Shown here: positions 8,663 to 17,312 of the stretch, piece after piece | Layout of the letters: each line of letters begins with the position of its first letter | How positions within the stretch are numbered: position 1 is the first letter of the stretch | Assembly (NCBI RefSeq): GCF_900302475.1 | Contig: NZ_OMOQ01000005.1 | Location: 1 to 64,000, forward strand | Reading direction: 5' to 3' | Source: Defluviimonas aquaemixtae | GTDB lineage: Bacteria; Pseudomonadota; Alphaproteobacteria; Rhodobacterales; Rhodobacteraceae | Length of the DNA stretch: 64,000 bases | Program-made: the position numbers and the translations under genes | Notes under the pieces: generated by a model | Told to the model about the DNA's origin: nothing | Seen by the model: only the letters and a program-made list of their open reading frames with translations | Databases searched by the model: none

Positions 8663-9424
8663 ATGAAGGTGCTTGTGCCTGTGAAGCGCGTGATCGACTA
8701 CAACGTGAAGGTCCGCGTGAAGGCGGACGGATCGGGTGTCGATCTCGCCAACGTCAAGATGTCGATGAACCCCTTCGACGAGATCGCCGTCGAAGAGGCG
8801 ATCCGGTTGAAGGAGAAAGGCGCGGCGGAAGAAATCGTCGTGGTCTCGATCGGCGTGAAGCAGGCGCAAGAGACGCTTCGCACCGCTCTGGCGATGGGCG
8901 CGGACCGCGCGATCCTGATCGTCGCGGCCGACGACGTGCATAGCGACATCGAGCCTCTCGCTGTTGCGAAGCTTCTCAAGGCGGTCGTCGATGAAGAGAA
9001 GCCGGGCCTCGTGATCTGCGGCAAGCAGGCGATCGACAACGACATGAACGCGACGGGCCAGATGCTTTCGGCGCTTCTCGGCTGGAGCCAGGCGGCCTTC
9101 GCATCCGAACTTAACCTCGAAGGCGACCACGCGGTCGTCACGCGCGAAGTCGATGGCGGACTGCAGACGATCAAGGTCAAGATGCCGGCCGTCGTGACCG
9201 TCGATCTGCGCCTGAACGAACCGCGCTATGCCTCGCTGCCGAACATCATGAAGGCGAAGAAGAAGCCGTTGGACGAGAAGACCGCCGCCGACTACGGCGT
9301 CGATGTCGCGCCGCGCCTGACCATCGTCAAGACGACGGAGCCGGCGGGCCGCAAGGCGGGCGTGAAGGTGGGCTCGGTTGACGAGCTGATTCAGAAACTC
9401 AAGGACGAAGCGGGGGTGCTCTGA
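8663..9424 (+). CDS. etfB: Electron transfer flavoprotein beta subunit
   Basis: A 253-residue subunit of the heterodimeric ETF, which collects electrons from acyl-CoA dehydrogenases and from dimethylglycine/sarcosine dehydrogenases and passes them to ETF:ubiquinone oxidoreductase. It begins [19 protein letters not shown] and contains the AMP-binding and signature region typical of EtfB ([34 protein letters not shown]). The ATG at 8663 follows GAGGGAGATCGCGAAC. The stop overlaps the etfA start (TGATG), which implies translational coupling. ETF-QO is not in this window. Confidence 0.97.
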   Translation: MKVLVPVKRVIDYNVKVRVKADGSGVDLANVKMSMNPFDEIAVEEAIRLKEKGAAEEIVVVSIGVKQAQETLRTALAMGADRAILIVAADDVHSDIEPLAVAKLLKAVVDEEKPGLVICGKQAIDNDMNATGQMLSALLGWSQAAFASELNLEGDHAVVTREVDGGLQTIKVKMPAVVTVDLRLNEPRYASLPNIMKAKKKPLDEKTAADYGVDVAPRLTIVKTTEPAGRKAGVKVGSVDELIQKLKDEAGVL

Positions 9425-10350
9425 TGGCTGTTCTTCTTCTTGGCGAAGTGACCGACGGCCAGCTTTCGGTCGATGCCACCGCAAAGGCGCTCACGGCGGC
9501 AAAGATGCTCGGCGAGGTGACGGTGCTCTGCGCCGGTGCCAAGGCTGCCGACGCTGCGGCCGAGGCGGCGAAGCTCGACGGCGTGAAGAAGGTCTTGTGC
9601 GCCGAGGACCCCTCGCTCGGGCATCGGCTGGCCGAACCGACGGCGGCGCTGATCGCGAAGCTCGCGGGCGACTACACTCATATCGTCGCGCCTGCGACGA
9701 CCGATGCAAAGAACGTACTGCCGCGCGTTGCGGCGCTTCTCGACGTGATGGTGATCTCGGACGTCTCGGGCGTGGTCGATGGCGAGACATTCGAGCGGCC
9801 AATCTATGCCGGCAATGCGATCCAGACCGTGAAGTCATCGGACAAGATAAAGGTCGTCTCGGCCCGCACGTCGACGTTCGATCCGGCGGGCGACGGCGGC
9901 TCGGCCCCGGTCGAGACTATCTCGGCGACAGACAATCCCGGCCTTTCGGAATGGGTCGAGGACAAGGTGGCGGCCTCGGACCGGCCCGAGCTGACCTCGG
10001 CCGGCATCGTCGTCTCGGGCGGCCGCGGCGTCGGCTCGAAGGACGACTTCCACCTGATCGAGAAGCTTGCCGACAAGCTCGGCGCGGCCGTGGGCGCATC
10101 CCGCGCCGCGGTCGATTCAGGCTACGCGCCGAACGATTGGCAGGTCGGCCAGACCGGCAAGGTCGTGGCTCCGCAGCTCTACGTGGCGGTCGGCATCTCC
10201 GGCGCGATCCAGCACCTGGCTGGCATGAAGGATTCGAAGGTCATCGTCGCGATCAACAAGGACGAGGAGGCACCGATCTTCCAGGTGGCCGATTACGGCC
10301 TGGTCGCCGACCTCTTCACCGCCGTGCCGGAACTGATCGAGAAGCTCTGA
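9424..10350 (+). CDS. etfA: Electron transfer flavoprotein alpha subunit
   Basis: A 308-residue FAD-binding subunit of ETF. The N-terminal domain (about residues 1-190) resembles EtfB. The C-terminal FAD domain has the signature [20 protein letters not shown], then [19 protein letters not shown] and [20 protein letters not shown], all diagnostic. The start ATG is shared with the etfB stop codon. The pair is followed by a strong intrinsic terminator at 10408-10431, so etfBA is a two-gene operon. The dimethylglycine-dehydrogenase-like gene 1.6 kb downstream encodes a class of enzyme that uses ETF as acceptor, but it is a separate unit. Confidence 0.97.
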   Translation: MAVLLLGEVTDGQLSVDATAKALTAAKMLGEVTVLCAGAKAADAAAEAAKLDGVKKVLCAEDPSLGHRLAEPTAALIAKLAGDYTHIVAPATTDAKNVLPRVAALLDVMVISDVSGVVDGETFERPIYAGNAIQTVKSSDKIKVVSARTSTFDPAGDGGSAPVETISATDNPGLSEWVEDKVAASDRPELTSAGIVVSGGRGVGSKDDFHLIEKLADKLGAAVGASRAAVDSGYAPNDWQVGQTGKVVAPQLYVAVGISGAIQHLAGMKDSKVIVAINKDEEAPIFQVADYGLVADLFTAVPELIEKL

Positions 10351-10366
10351 GAGATTAAGGTTTCAG

Positions 10367-10386
10367 GGCTAGCTGGAGAACTAGCC
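10367..10386 (+). other. Short hairpin after etfA
   Basis: GGCTAG (10367-10372) pairs with CTAGCC (10381-10386) around an 8-base loop, 16 bases after the etfA stop and upstream of the main terminator. It may protect the 3' end of the etfBA message. It has no T-tract. Confidence 0.35.
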
Positions 10387-10407
10387 AAGCTCTTCGAACC
10401 CGTGAAT

Positions 10408-10431
10408 GGCCCGCCGACTGGCGGGCCTTTT
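10408..10431 (+). terminator. Intrinsic terminator of etfBA
   Basis: GGCCCGCC (10408-10415), loop GACT, GGCGGGCC (10420-10427) and TTTT. A perfect 8-bp stem with a tetraloop and T-run is a classical rho-independent terminator. Confidence 0.85.
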
Positions 10432-10538
10432 CATTGACAGCTTCGAAAGCGGTGGTGCTCTTCTCCGCGTTTACTATGCCACGTCGGCATGGCGCGGCGC
10501 GTGCCCACATTGTGCACAACAATCGATGCGGTTTTGCT

Positions 10539-11720
10539 TCACGCCCGCTTTCGCGCGGCCTGTTGGTCCAGAAGGGCAGTCACCTGATCCTCGGGCAGTC
10601 GCGCCAGAACCGATTTCCTGAGCAACGCGGCCTGCGACTCGGGCGCGAGCCCCGCGACCGGCGGGTCAGTGTCGAGGTTAGTCGGAAAGGAATAGCCTTC
10701 GGCGGACGAAGCGATCACCGCATCGAGCCCGGCCTCTGAAAGATCGCCGGCGTCCCAGGCCGCATAGAGCGGGGCATAGAGCGCCTTGCACATGGCCACG
10801 CGATCTACGCTTTCCATCGCGCGTCCAAAGGCTGACGATACCTGCAGCAAGTTCACCATGCGGTGGACTTCCGCGCTGCGGTTTTCCCCGGCGGCGTGAA
10901 ACAGCGCGGGATTGAAGAAGATCGCATCGCCTTTCCGCAGCGGTAGCTGAACGTAGTTCTCTTCGAAGTAGGCGCGGAAATCATCGCGCCGCCAGGCCGC
11001 ATAGCCGGGGCGATAGAGCTGCGAGAACGGAAGCAGCTTCGTCGGACCGCTTTCTATCGTCATGTCGCAGTGGGCGAGACCGCCCTGCAGGGTCATCAGC
11101 GGCGACAGGACATGGACATGTGCGGGGTACGTGGCGCTGACCTCGGCGGTCTGAAAGCCCAGGTGATAATCGCGATGGGCCTGTTGCGCCTTGCCGCCCG
11201 GATGGACGAGGTTGACCTGTGCCGTCATCTGATAGTTCGGTCCAAGCCAGGCTTCGGACGCCGCGTCCATCGCAGGAGAGTCGAAATACCGGACGAAGGT
11301 CTCGGGGGCTGCAAGGCAGAGCTTTTGCAGCGAATTCCAGATCCGGTCATTGCTGCCCGCCGTGGCGAAGTGATCGGCCCCGTCGCGTCCGGCCCGCTTT
11401 TCCTCGGCGATCATCTGCTCGTATGCGGTTGTCGCGTCGTCGATCGCGCCGTGATCCGGCTGCGCCTGCATCAGCACGAACACGCCAGCACCGCCGTTCA
11501 GGACCGACGCCCATTCGGCCATCAGCGTCCTGCGCTCGTTCGGGTCTTCTAGTCGATCCGCCAGGGCCGGAACCTCATAGGCCGGGATGTTTTGCTGGAT
11601 ATCCGAGGCGTTCGGCACCTCTGCCGGGGCCATCTGGCGCGCAACGAGGGATGCGAACTCGCTCAGATCGCAGAGATCCGACGCGTAGTAGCCGCTCTGC
11701 CGGTTTGGCGGGGTATTCAT
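10539..11720 (-). CDS. PhyH-like Fe(II)/2-oxoglutarate dioxygenase
   Basis: A 393-residue protein of the phytanoyl-CoA dioxygenase-like family. The 2-His-1-carboxylate iron site is visible: HRD in QQAHRDYHLG (residues ~188-190), then the distal His in FFNPALFHAAGENRS, with the following Arg as probable 2-oxoglutarate anchor. Such enzymes hydroxylate or oxidatively demethylate small molecules. The start ATG at 11720 has a strong AAGGAGG six bases upstream. It is divergent from the dimethylglycine-dehydrogenase-like gene across 265 bases, so a shared regulated promoter region and a role in the same catabolic island are likely but not proven. The substrate is unknown. Confidence 0.88.
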   Translation of the reverse strand: MNTPPNRQSGYYASDLCDLSEFASLVARQMAPAEVPNASDIQQNIPAYEVPALADRLEDPNERRTLMAEWASVLNGGAGVFVLMQAQPDHGAIDDATTAYEQMIAEEKRAGRDGADHFATAGSNDRIWNSLQKLCLAAPETFVRYFDSPAMDAASEAWLGPNYQMTAQVNLVHPGGKAQQAHRDYHLGFQTAEVSATYPAHVHVLSPLMTLQGGLAHCDMTIESGPTKLLPFSQLYRPGYAAWRRDDFRAYFEENYVQLPLRKGDAIFFNPALFHAAGENRSAEVHRMVNLLQVSSAFGRAMESVDRVAMCKALYAPLYAAWDAGDLSEAGLDAVIASSAEGYSFPTNLDTDPPVAGLAPESQAALLRKSVLARLPEDQVTALLDQQAARKRA

Positions 11721-11911
11721 GGAAGCCCTCCTTCATTTGCGATCAGGCTACACTTTTCCAAAGCTTGAGTGCGGGCCAAGATACATCAATAGGCCATCAA
11801 ATGGCCCATCGACTGTTAGTCAAGAAAATCGCCCGTCATGTGCGGATTGTCGCGCGGCATACCCTTTCTCCGACGGGCGGCGGGCAGAGGCGGGTCGTCA
11901 CGCGACACGTC

Positions 11912-11927
11912 TGGACACTTATGTCTA
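11912..11927. promoter_or_regulatory. Imperfect palindrome in the divergent promoter region
   Basis: TGGACA (11912-11917), four bases, TGTCTA (11922-11927), with 10 of 16 positions symmetric and the inner GACA/TGTC arms exact. It lies 58 bases before the ATG at 11986. Its form suits a TetR-type operator, and the TetR gene at the end of the downstream operon is the obvious candidate. Evidence is symmetry and position only. Confidence 0.3.
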
Positions 11928-11985
11928 TACAGATCGCCCGACCGTTCGTAATCTCTTCGGGACAGGCGGATTCGGGAGGCCGGGG

Positions 11986-14388
11986 ATGAAATCTCACTAC
12001 AGGGCCGTCGTGATCGGTGGAGGCGTCGTTGGCTCCTCGGTACTTTATCACTTGGCGAAGTTCGGCTGGACCGACGTCGCGCTAGTCGAAAGGTCGATTC
12101 TGACGGCGGGGTCGAGCTGGCACGCGGCAGGCGGCATCCATGCCCTGAACGCCGACCCGAACATCGCGGCGCTGCAGGCCTATACGATCGACCTTCTGAG
12201 CGAGATCGAGAAGGAAAGTGGCGTCAATATCGGGCTGCACATGACCGGCGGGCTGACGATGGCGGGCACGCCCGACCGCTGGGAATGGCTGCAATCGGCC
12301 TACCGGGTCTTCCAGTCGATCGGGATCGAGGATTGCCGGCTGGTGACGCCCAAGGAGGCGCAGGAGCTTTGCCCGATCATGTCGACAGACGCGCTTCTCG
12401 GCGGCATGTGGGCCGACCGCGAGGGCTATATCGACACGACGGGCACCGTCCATGCCTACGCCGCCGCCGCCAAGAAGCGCGGCGCGACGGTGATCGAGCA
12501 CAACCGGGTGCTGGAGTTGCACCAGTTGCGTGACGGCTGGAAGGTGGTGACGGAGAAGGGCGATGTGACCTGCGAACACGTCGTCAACGCCGCCGGGCTC
12601 TGGGCCAAGCAGGTCGGTCGCATGGCGGGGATCGAGCTGCCGGTCAGCCCGCTCAAGCACCATTACCTCGTCTCCGACACGATCCCCGCGCTGGAGAAGC
12701 TCGACTTCGAGGTGCCCATGACGGTCGATCTCGAAGGGTTCACCTATATGCGGCAGGACCAGAAGGGCCTGCTGCTCGGCATCTACGAGATCGACCACGA
12801 GCATTGGGCGATGGATGGCGCGCCCTGGGACTACGGGATGGAGCTCTTTCAGGAGCAGACCGACCGGATCGAGAAAGAGCTGGTGATGGGGTTCGAGCGC
12901 TATCCGGCCTTGCAGGACGTGGGCGTCAAGACCTGGGTCAACGGCGCCTTCACCTTCTCGCCGGACGGCAACCCGCTCGTTGGCCCGGTGTCGGGCAAGA
13001 AGGGCTACTGGTGCGCCTGCGCGGTCATGGCGGGGTTCCTGCAAGGGGGTGGCGTCGGCAAGTCCTTGGCAGAATGGATGATCCACGGCGAGCCTGAGGC
13101 CGATGTCTACGGCATGGATGTCGCGCGCTACGGGGATTACGCGCAGAACCGGCGCTATATCCGCGAGACGACGGGCCAGTTCTATTCGCGCCGCTTCGTG
13201 ATGACCTATCCCAACGAACAGCTGCCCGCCGGGCGGCCTCTGAAGATGGCGCCTGCGCATGACGCGATGACGGAGGCGGGGTGCAAGTGGGGGGTGAGCT
13301 GGGACCTGGAAGTGCCGCTTTATTTCGCGCCGAAGGGGTTCGAGGAGGTGCCGACGCTGAAGCGGTCGAACGCGCATGAGGTTGTCGCCGAGGAATGCAC
13401 GGCGATCCGCGAGGGCGTGGGGCTTCTCGATATCACCGGCTTCTCGCGCTACGAAGTGACGGGGCCGAAAGCGGAGGCCTGGCTGAACCGTCTGATGGCG
13501 AGTAAGCTGCCAGGGCCGGGCCGCGCGCGGCTCGCGCCGATGCTGAGTGAGACGGGCAAGCTCAAGGGCGATCTGACGGTCCTGAACTGGGGCGACGGAA
13601 CGTGGTGGATCATGGGGTCCTACTACCTGCGCGCCTGGCATATTCGGTGGTTCCGGGATCATCTGGAGGACGGCGTCAGCGTCCGCGATCTGGGCGAGGA
13701 GGTCTGCGGCTTCGGCCTGGCCGGACCGAAGTCGCGGGCGGTGATCGAGAAGGTGGCGGAGGGCGACATCTCCGCCCTGCCCTTCATGGGCTGCGGATCG
13801 TTCGACGTGGGGCTTATCCGGGCCCGCGTGGCACGGATGTCTGTGACGGGCGAGATGGGCTACGAGATAAACTGCCGCTATGGCGATCATGTCGCGCTCC
13901 GCCGGATGCTTCTGAAGGCCGGCGCGGATCAGGGCATCCGCGAATGCGGCTTCAACGCGATGCTGTCGACGCGGCTCGAAAAGAGCTTCGGCATCTGGAG
14001 CCGCGAGTTCACGCAAGGCTACACGGCGGGAATGACCGGCATGGACCGCTGGATCGATTGGGAGAAGGAATTCATCGGCCGGGAGGCGGCGCTGGCCGAG
14101 CGCGACGGCAACGGGCCGGCGCAGATCCAGGTGACGCTGGAAGTGGACGCGGAGAACGCCGATGCGAGTGGATTCGAGCCGGTCTGGGCCAATGGCGAGA
14201 AGGTCGGTTTCGTGACCTCGGGCGGCTACGGGCACCATTTGCAGACGTCGCTCGCCATGGCGCTCGTGAACCGCGAGCAGGCGGAGGTCGGCACGGAACT
14301 CAGCGTCCATGTCGTCGGCGTCGAGCGGCGGGCGCGCGTGCTCGCGCCGTCGCCCTACGATCCCGACGGCAAGGCGATGCGGGGATGA
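11986..14388 (+). CDS. Dimethylglycine dehydrogenase-like FAD/GcvT fusion protein
   Basis: An 800-residue two-part enzyme. Residues ~5-365 are a DAO-type FAD oxidoreductase (dinucleotide motif VIGGGVVGSSV). A linker FAO_M region spans ~365-420, and residues ~420-795 are GcvT-like folate-binding domains (typical GYEI and RLEKSFGIWSREFTQGYTA). His46 in TAGSSWHAAGG aligns with the His that holds FAD covalently in mammalian dimethylglycine dehydrogenase. Family members oxidatively N-demethylate glycine derivatives and pass the one-carbon unit to tetrahydrofolate. The real start is ATG 11986 (after GGGAGGCCGGGG), although the frame is open further upstream. The stop overlaps the next start (ATGA). 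The substrate is unassigned: dimethylglycine, sarcosine or another N-methyl compound. Confidence 0.9.
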   Translation: MKSHYRAVVIGGGVVGSSVLYHLAKFGWTDVALVERSILTAGSSWHAAGGIHALNADPNIAALQAYTIDLLSEIEKESGVNIGLHMTGGLTMAGTPDRWEWLQSAYRVFQSIGIEDCRLVTPKEAQELCPIMSTDALLGGMWADREGYIDTTGTVHAYAAAAKKRGATVIEHNRVLELHQLRDGWKVVTEKGDVTCEHVVNAAGLWAKQVGRMAGIELPVSPLKHHYLVSDTIPALEKLDFEVPMTVDLEGFTYMRQDQKGLLLGIYEIDHEHWAMDGAPWDYGMELFQEQTDRIEKELVMGFERYPALQDVGVKTWVNGAFTFSPDGNPLVGPVSGKKGYWCACAVMAGFLQGGGVGKSLAEWMIHGEPEADVYGMDVARYGDYAQNRRYIRETTGQFYSRRFVMTYPNEQLPAGRPLKMAPAHDAMTEAGCKWGVSWDLEVPLYFAPKGFEEVPTLKRSNAHEVVAEECTAIREGVGLLDITGFSRYEVTGPKAEAWLNRLMASKLPGPGRARLAPMLSETGKLKGDLTVLNWGDGTWWIMGSYYLRAWHIRWFRDHLEDGVSVRDLGEEVCGFGLAGPKSRAVIEKVAEGDISALPFMGCGSFDVGLIRARVARMSVTGEMGYEINCRYGDHVALRRMLLKAGADQGIRECGFNAMLSTRLEKSFGIWSREFTQGYTAGMTGMDRWIDWEKEFIGREAALAERDGNGPAQIQVTLEVDAENADASGFEPVWANGEKVGFVTSGGYGHHLQTSLAMALVNREQAEVGTELSVHVVGVERRARVLAPSPYDPDGKAMRG

Positions 14389-15914
14389 GCGCGACCCGCG
14401 CGCGGCGAAGGCGTGGCGGCGCGGAGGACGGGCCGACGCGCGCGGTCGACTACCGGCGGCTCAGGAACCCTTTCCCGCCGGTGCCGGTCTTTTCCGAGGA
14501 CCGGGTGGAGGCGATCCACGCAGCGGCGCTGACGGTTCTGGAAGAACTGGGGATGAAGGTGCTTCTGCCCGAGGCGCGGACGATCTTCCGGGCGGGCGGC
14601 GCAATTGTGGACGACGCAAGCCAGATGGTCCGCATCGGGCGCGATATGGTCGCGGCTGCCGTCGCCTCCGCGCCCCGCAGTTTCCCGTTGCGCGCCGGAT
14701 CGCGCGACCGGGACCTCGTGATGGAACTCGGCACGCTCGCCATTCAGTCGGGCGCGGGCGCGCCGCACGCGACCGATCTTCTGCGCGGGCGACGCCCGGC
14801 GACGCTCAGCGACTACCGCGAGTTGACTCGGCTGACGCAGCATTTTGACGTCCTCCACATGCTGAACCCGCTCGTGGAGCCGCAGGACGTGCCGGTCCAT
14901 CTGCGCCACTACGCGGTGACGGAGGCACAGTTGACGCTGTCGGACAAGTTCCCCTTCGTCTTCTCGCGCGGCACACCGCAAGTAGCGGACTGTTTCGAGA
15001 TGATCCGCGATTTCCGTGGACTGACGGAGGCGGAGTTCGCGGCCAAGCCGCACTGCTACACGATCATCAACACCAACTCGCCGCGCCAGTTGGACGTGCC
15101 GATGGCGCAGGGGCTGATCGACTTCGCGAAGGCCGGGCAGATGTCGGTCGTCACACCCTTCTGCCTGATGGGCGCGATGGCGCCGGTGACGGTGGCGGGC
15201 GCGCTCACGCTTTCCCATGCCGAGGCGCTGGCGGCGATCGCGCTGACGCAGCTCGTCCGGCCCGGCGCGCCGGTCTGCTACGGGGCCTTCGCCTCGAATG
15301 TCGACATGAAATCGGGCGCGCCCGCCTTCGGCACGCCAGAGGAGGTCAAGGCGAATCTCGGCGCAGGGCAGCTCGCCCGCAAGCTCGGCCTGCCGTGGCG
15401 CTGTGCGACCGGGAGCGCGGCAAATGTCAACGACGCGCAGGCGGCGAACGAGACCCAGATGGGCGCTTGGGGGGCGGTGTTGGCGGGGGCCACGATCCTG
15501 ATCCATGGCGCGGGCTGGCTCGAAGGCGGGCTGACAGTCAGTTACGAAAAGCTCATCACCGATCTGGAGGTCATACAGAGCTTCGCGGAGCTTTGCGCGG
15601 AAACGCCCGCCACCGACGCCGACATCGCGCTCGACGCTCTGCGCGAGGTTCAGCCGGGCGGGCATTTCTTCGGCTGCGCCCATACGATGGAGCGCTACGC
15701 GACGGCATTCTATGAACCGCTCGTCGCCGACTGGTCAAATTTCGGCACCTGGACGGAGCGCGGGGCGAAGGATGCGAGTGAGCGTGCGACGGGCATCTGG
15801 CGGCGCCTGATTGACGAACCGCCAGGCTTTTCGCCCGACCCGGACCGGCAGGCGGCTCTTGCCGCCTTCATCGTGCGGCGGAGCGCGGCGGGCGGCGCAC
15901 CTCCGGAAAGCTGA
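14385..15914 (+). CDS. MttB-family (trimethylamine methyltransferase-like) protein, non-pyrrolysine
   Basis: A 509-residue TIM-barrel protein of the MttB superfamily. These enzymes move a methyl group from a quaternary or tertiary amine to a corrinoid protein. Features: N-terminal NPFPPVPVFSEDRVEAIHAAAL, a Gly-rich core around CYGAFASNVDMKSGAP, and the late GWLEGGLTVSYEKLITDLE. The frame has no internal TAG, so it is a non-pyrrolysine member like the glycine-betaine methyltransferase MtgB rather than true MttB. ATG 14385 overlaps the upstream stop by four bases, so it is coupled to the flavoprotein. No corrinoid partner or MtbA-like gene is present in the window, so the acceptor is unclear. 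Confidence 0.88.
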   Translation: MSATRARRRRGGAEDGPTRAVDYRRLRNPFPPVPVFSEDRVEAIHAAALTVLEELGMKVLLPEARTIFRAGGAIVDDASQMVRIGRDMVAAAVASAPRSFPLRAGSRDRDLVMELGTLAIQSGAGAPHATDLLRGRRPATLSDYRELTRLTQHFDVLHMLNPLVEPQDVPVHLRHYAVTEAQLTLSDKFPFVFSRGTPQVADCFEMIRDFRGLTEAEFAAKPHCYTIINTNSPRQLDVPMAQGLIDFAKAGQMSVVTPFCLMGAMAPVTVAGALTLSHAEALAAIALTQLVRPGAPVCYGAFASNVDMKSGAPAFGTPEEVKANLGAGQLARKLGLPWRCATGSAANVNDAQAANETQMGAWGAVLAGATILIHGAGWLEGGLTVSYEKLITDLEVIQSFAELCAETPATDADIALDALREVQPGGHFFGCAHTMERYATAFYEPLVADWSNFGTWTERGAKDASERATGIWRRLIDEPPGFSPDPDRQAALAAFIVRRSAAGGAPPES

Positions 15915-15923
15915 GGAGAGATC

Positions 15924-16571
15924 ATGAGCGATCCCGAAGCGGAACCCATCCTGCTCGGCAACACCAAGGTCACGCGTGAGGACTGGCTGACGGTCGCGAT
16001 GGACCTGCTGGTCAGCGAAGGCGTCGCGGAGGTCAAGGTCCTGTCGATTGGCGAAAGACTCGGCGTCTCGCGGTCGAGCTTCTACTGGTACTTCAAGAGC
16101 CGTAAGGATCTCCTCGATGCGCTTCTCGACGCGTGGGAGCAGACAAACACTGCCGCGCTCATCCGCCATGCAGCACTGCCGGCGCACACGATCACCGCGG
16201 CGGTCTGCAACGTCTTCCGCTGCTGGGTCGATGCGCGGCTGTTCAACCACCGGCTCGACTTCGCGATCCGCGAATGGGCGCGGCGCGACGGCGCGGTCCG
16301 GCGGATCATCGATCGGACCGACGCGACGCGCCTTGGCGCCTTTCAGGCGATGTTCGAGCGCCACGGCTATGAGGCCGCCGAGGCCGAAGTCCGCGCCCGC
16401 ATCCTTTACTACATGCAGGTCGGCTACTACGCGCTGGAGCTTTCAGAACCCTTGGAGGAGCGACTGAAGCGGGTACCCAGCTACCTGCTTGGCTTCACCG
16501 GCGCCGAGCCGCGGGAGGAGGAGGTCGCGGCCCTTGTCGCCTATGCGCGCAAGTCCGCACCCAGCGCCTGA
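15924..16571 (+). CDS. TetR/AcrR-family transcriptional regulator
   Basis: A 215-residue regulator. The N-terminal helix-turn-helix (residues ~15-65) reads EDWLTVAMDLLVSEGVAEVKV then SIGERLGVSRSSFYWYFKSR, the classic TetR recognition helix. The remainder is an all-helical ligand-binding and dimer domain. It starts 9 bases after the MttB-family gene with GAGGAGAG as ribosome binding site, so it is the last gene of that operon and probably controls it, responding to the methylamine-type substrate or product. The palindrome at 11912-11927 is a possible operator. Convergent with the ZIP-like gene. Confidence 0.93.
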   Translation: MSDPEAEPILLGNTKVTREDWLTVAMDLLVSEGVAEVKVLSIGERLGVSRSSFYWYFKSRKDLLDALLDAWEQTNTAALIRHAALPAHTITAAVCNVFRCWVDARLFNHRLDFAIREWARRDGAVRRIIDRTDATRLGAFQAMFERHGYEAAEAEVRARILYYMQVGYYALELSEPLEERLKRVPSYLLGFTGAEPREEEVAALVAYARKSAPSA

Positions 16572-16586
16572 TCGTGCCCCGGCCCA

Positions 16587-17312
16587 TTACTGCACCAGGA
16601 GATGACCGGCCAGGCCCAGAAGAAATCCCGCCACGGCCCCGAGCGCCGGCGCGCCGCGGTTCTTCAGAACGGCGGCGGGCGCGATATCCTCGAAGATGAG
16701 GTAGAGGATGCCGCCGCTCGCGAAGATCATGATGCCGCCGAGGATCTCCGGCAGATCGCCGAGCACGGCGAATCCGGTCCAGGCGGCGAGCGGACCGATG
16801 GGCACGAGCGCCGCGAACAGGAGGACGACGCGCCGCCCGGTCACGTCGAAGGCCGCCCGGATCTCTCGGCAGGCGTTGAAGGATTCCGGCAGGTTCTGAA
16901 GCGCGATCAGGGCTGCGAGCACATAGCCCGCGCCGACATCTTCCACGAGAAGCGCGCCGAGCGCGGCGGCCTCGGGCACGAAGTCCAGCATCATGGCCAG
17001 GAACTGCGCCATCTGCCCGCCAAGGGAGCGCAGCAACCGATCAACGCCGTAGAAAACGACCCCGCCCAGCGCGAAGAGGATGAGCGTCCAGATCGCGGGC
17101 AGACGCGCCGCGCCTTCTGGCACGAGAACGAGGGCGATGGCGGAAAAGAGCGCGCCGCCGCCGAAGGCGATCGCGCTGTGCCGGAACTCTTCGTCCAGCC
17201 ATCGCGGTCGGATTGACGTGTGTTCGGCAAGGAAGGCGCCGAGCGGAATGGTGGCGCCCGCCAGTGTCGCGAGCGCAAGGGCGAGTAGTTGCGACGCCGA
17301 GGCGTCAGACAA
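16587..17312 (-). CDS. ZIP-family transporter homologue with altered metal-site motifs
   Basis: A 241-residue membrane protein with about eight helices in ZIP (ZupT-like) arrangement. In ordinary ZIP transporters the metal-binding HNxPEG motifs lie in helices 4 and 5. Here the equivalents read [10 protein letters not shown] and QNLPESFNA: Pro-Glu is kept but the leading His-Asn is replaced (Asp, Gln). Metal specificity may therefore differ from Zn/Fe or be lost. It overlaps the sdhB end by 8 bases, so it is translated from the sdh message. The Met at 17312 is followed directly by the first predicted helix. Transport direction and substrate are unknown. Confidence 0.8.
   Translation of the reverse strand: MSDASASQLLALALATLAGATIPLGAFLAEHTSIRPRWLDEEFRHSAIAFGGGALFSAIALVLVPEGAARLPAIWTLILFALGGVVFYGVDRLLRSLGGQMAQFLAMMLDFVPEAAALGALLVEDVGAGYVLAALIALQNLPESFNACREIRAAFDVTGRRVVLLFAALVPIGPLAAWTGFAVLGDLPEILGGIMIFASGGILYLIFEDIAPAAVLKNRGAPALGAVAGFLLGLAGHLLVQ

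Noticed and set aside
12082..14310. 742-codon minus-strand open frame
   Set aside because: It is antisense to the dimethylglycine-dehydrogenase-like gene, which has intact FAD and GcvT motifs. The minus reading is not a protein-like composition.
13602..14384. Frame open upstream of the MttB-family start
   Set aside because: The in-frame extension lies inside the preceding flavoprotein gene. The true start is ATG 14385, which overlaps the flavoprotein stop as ATGA.
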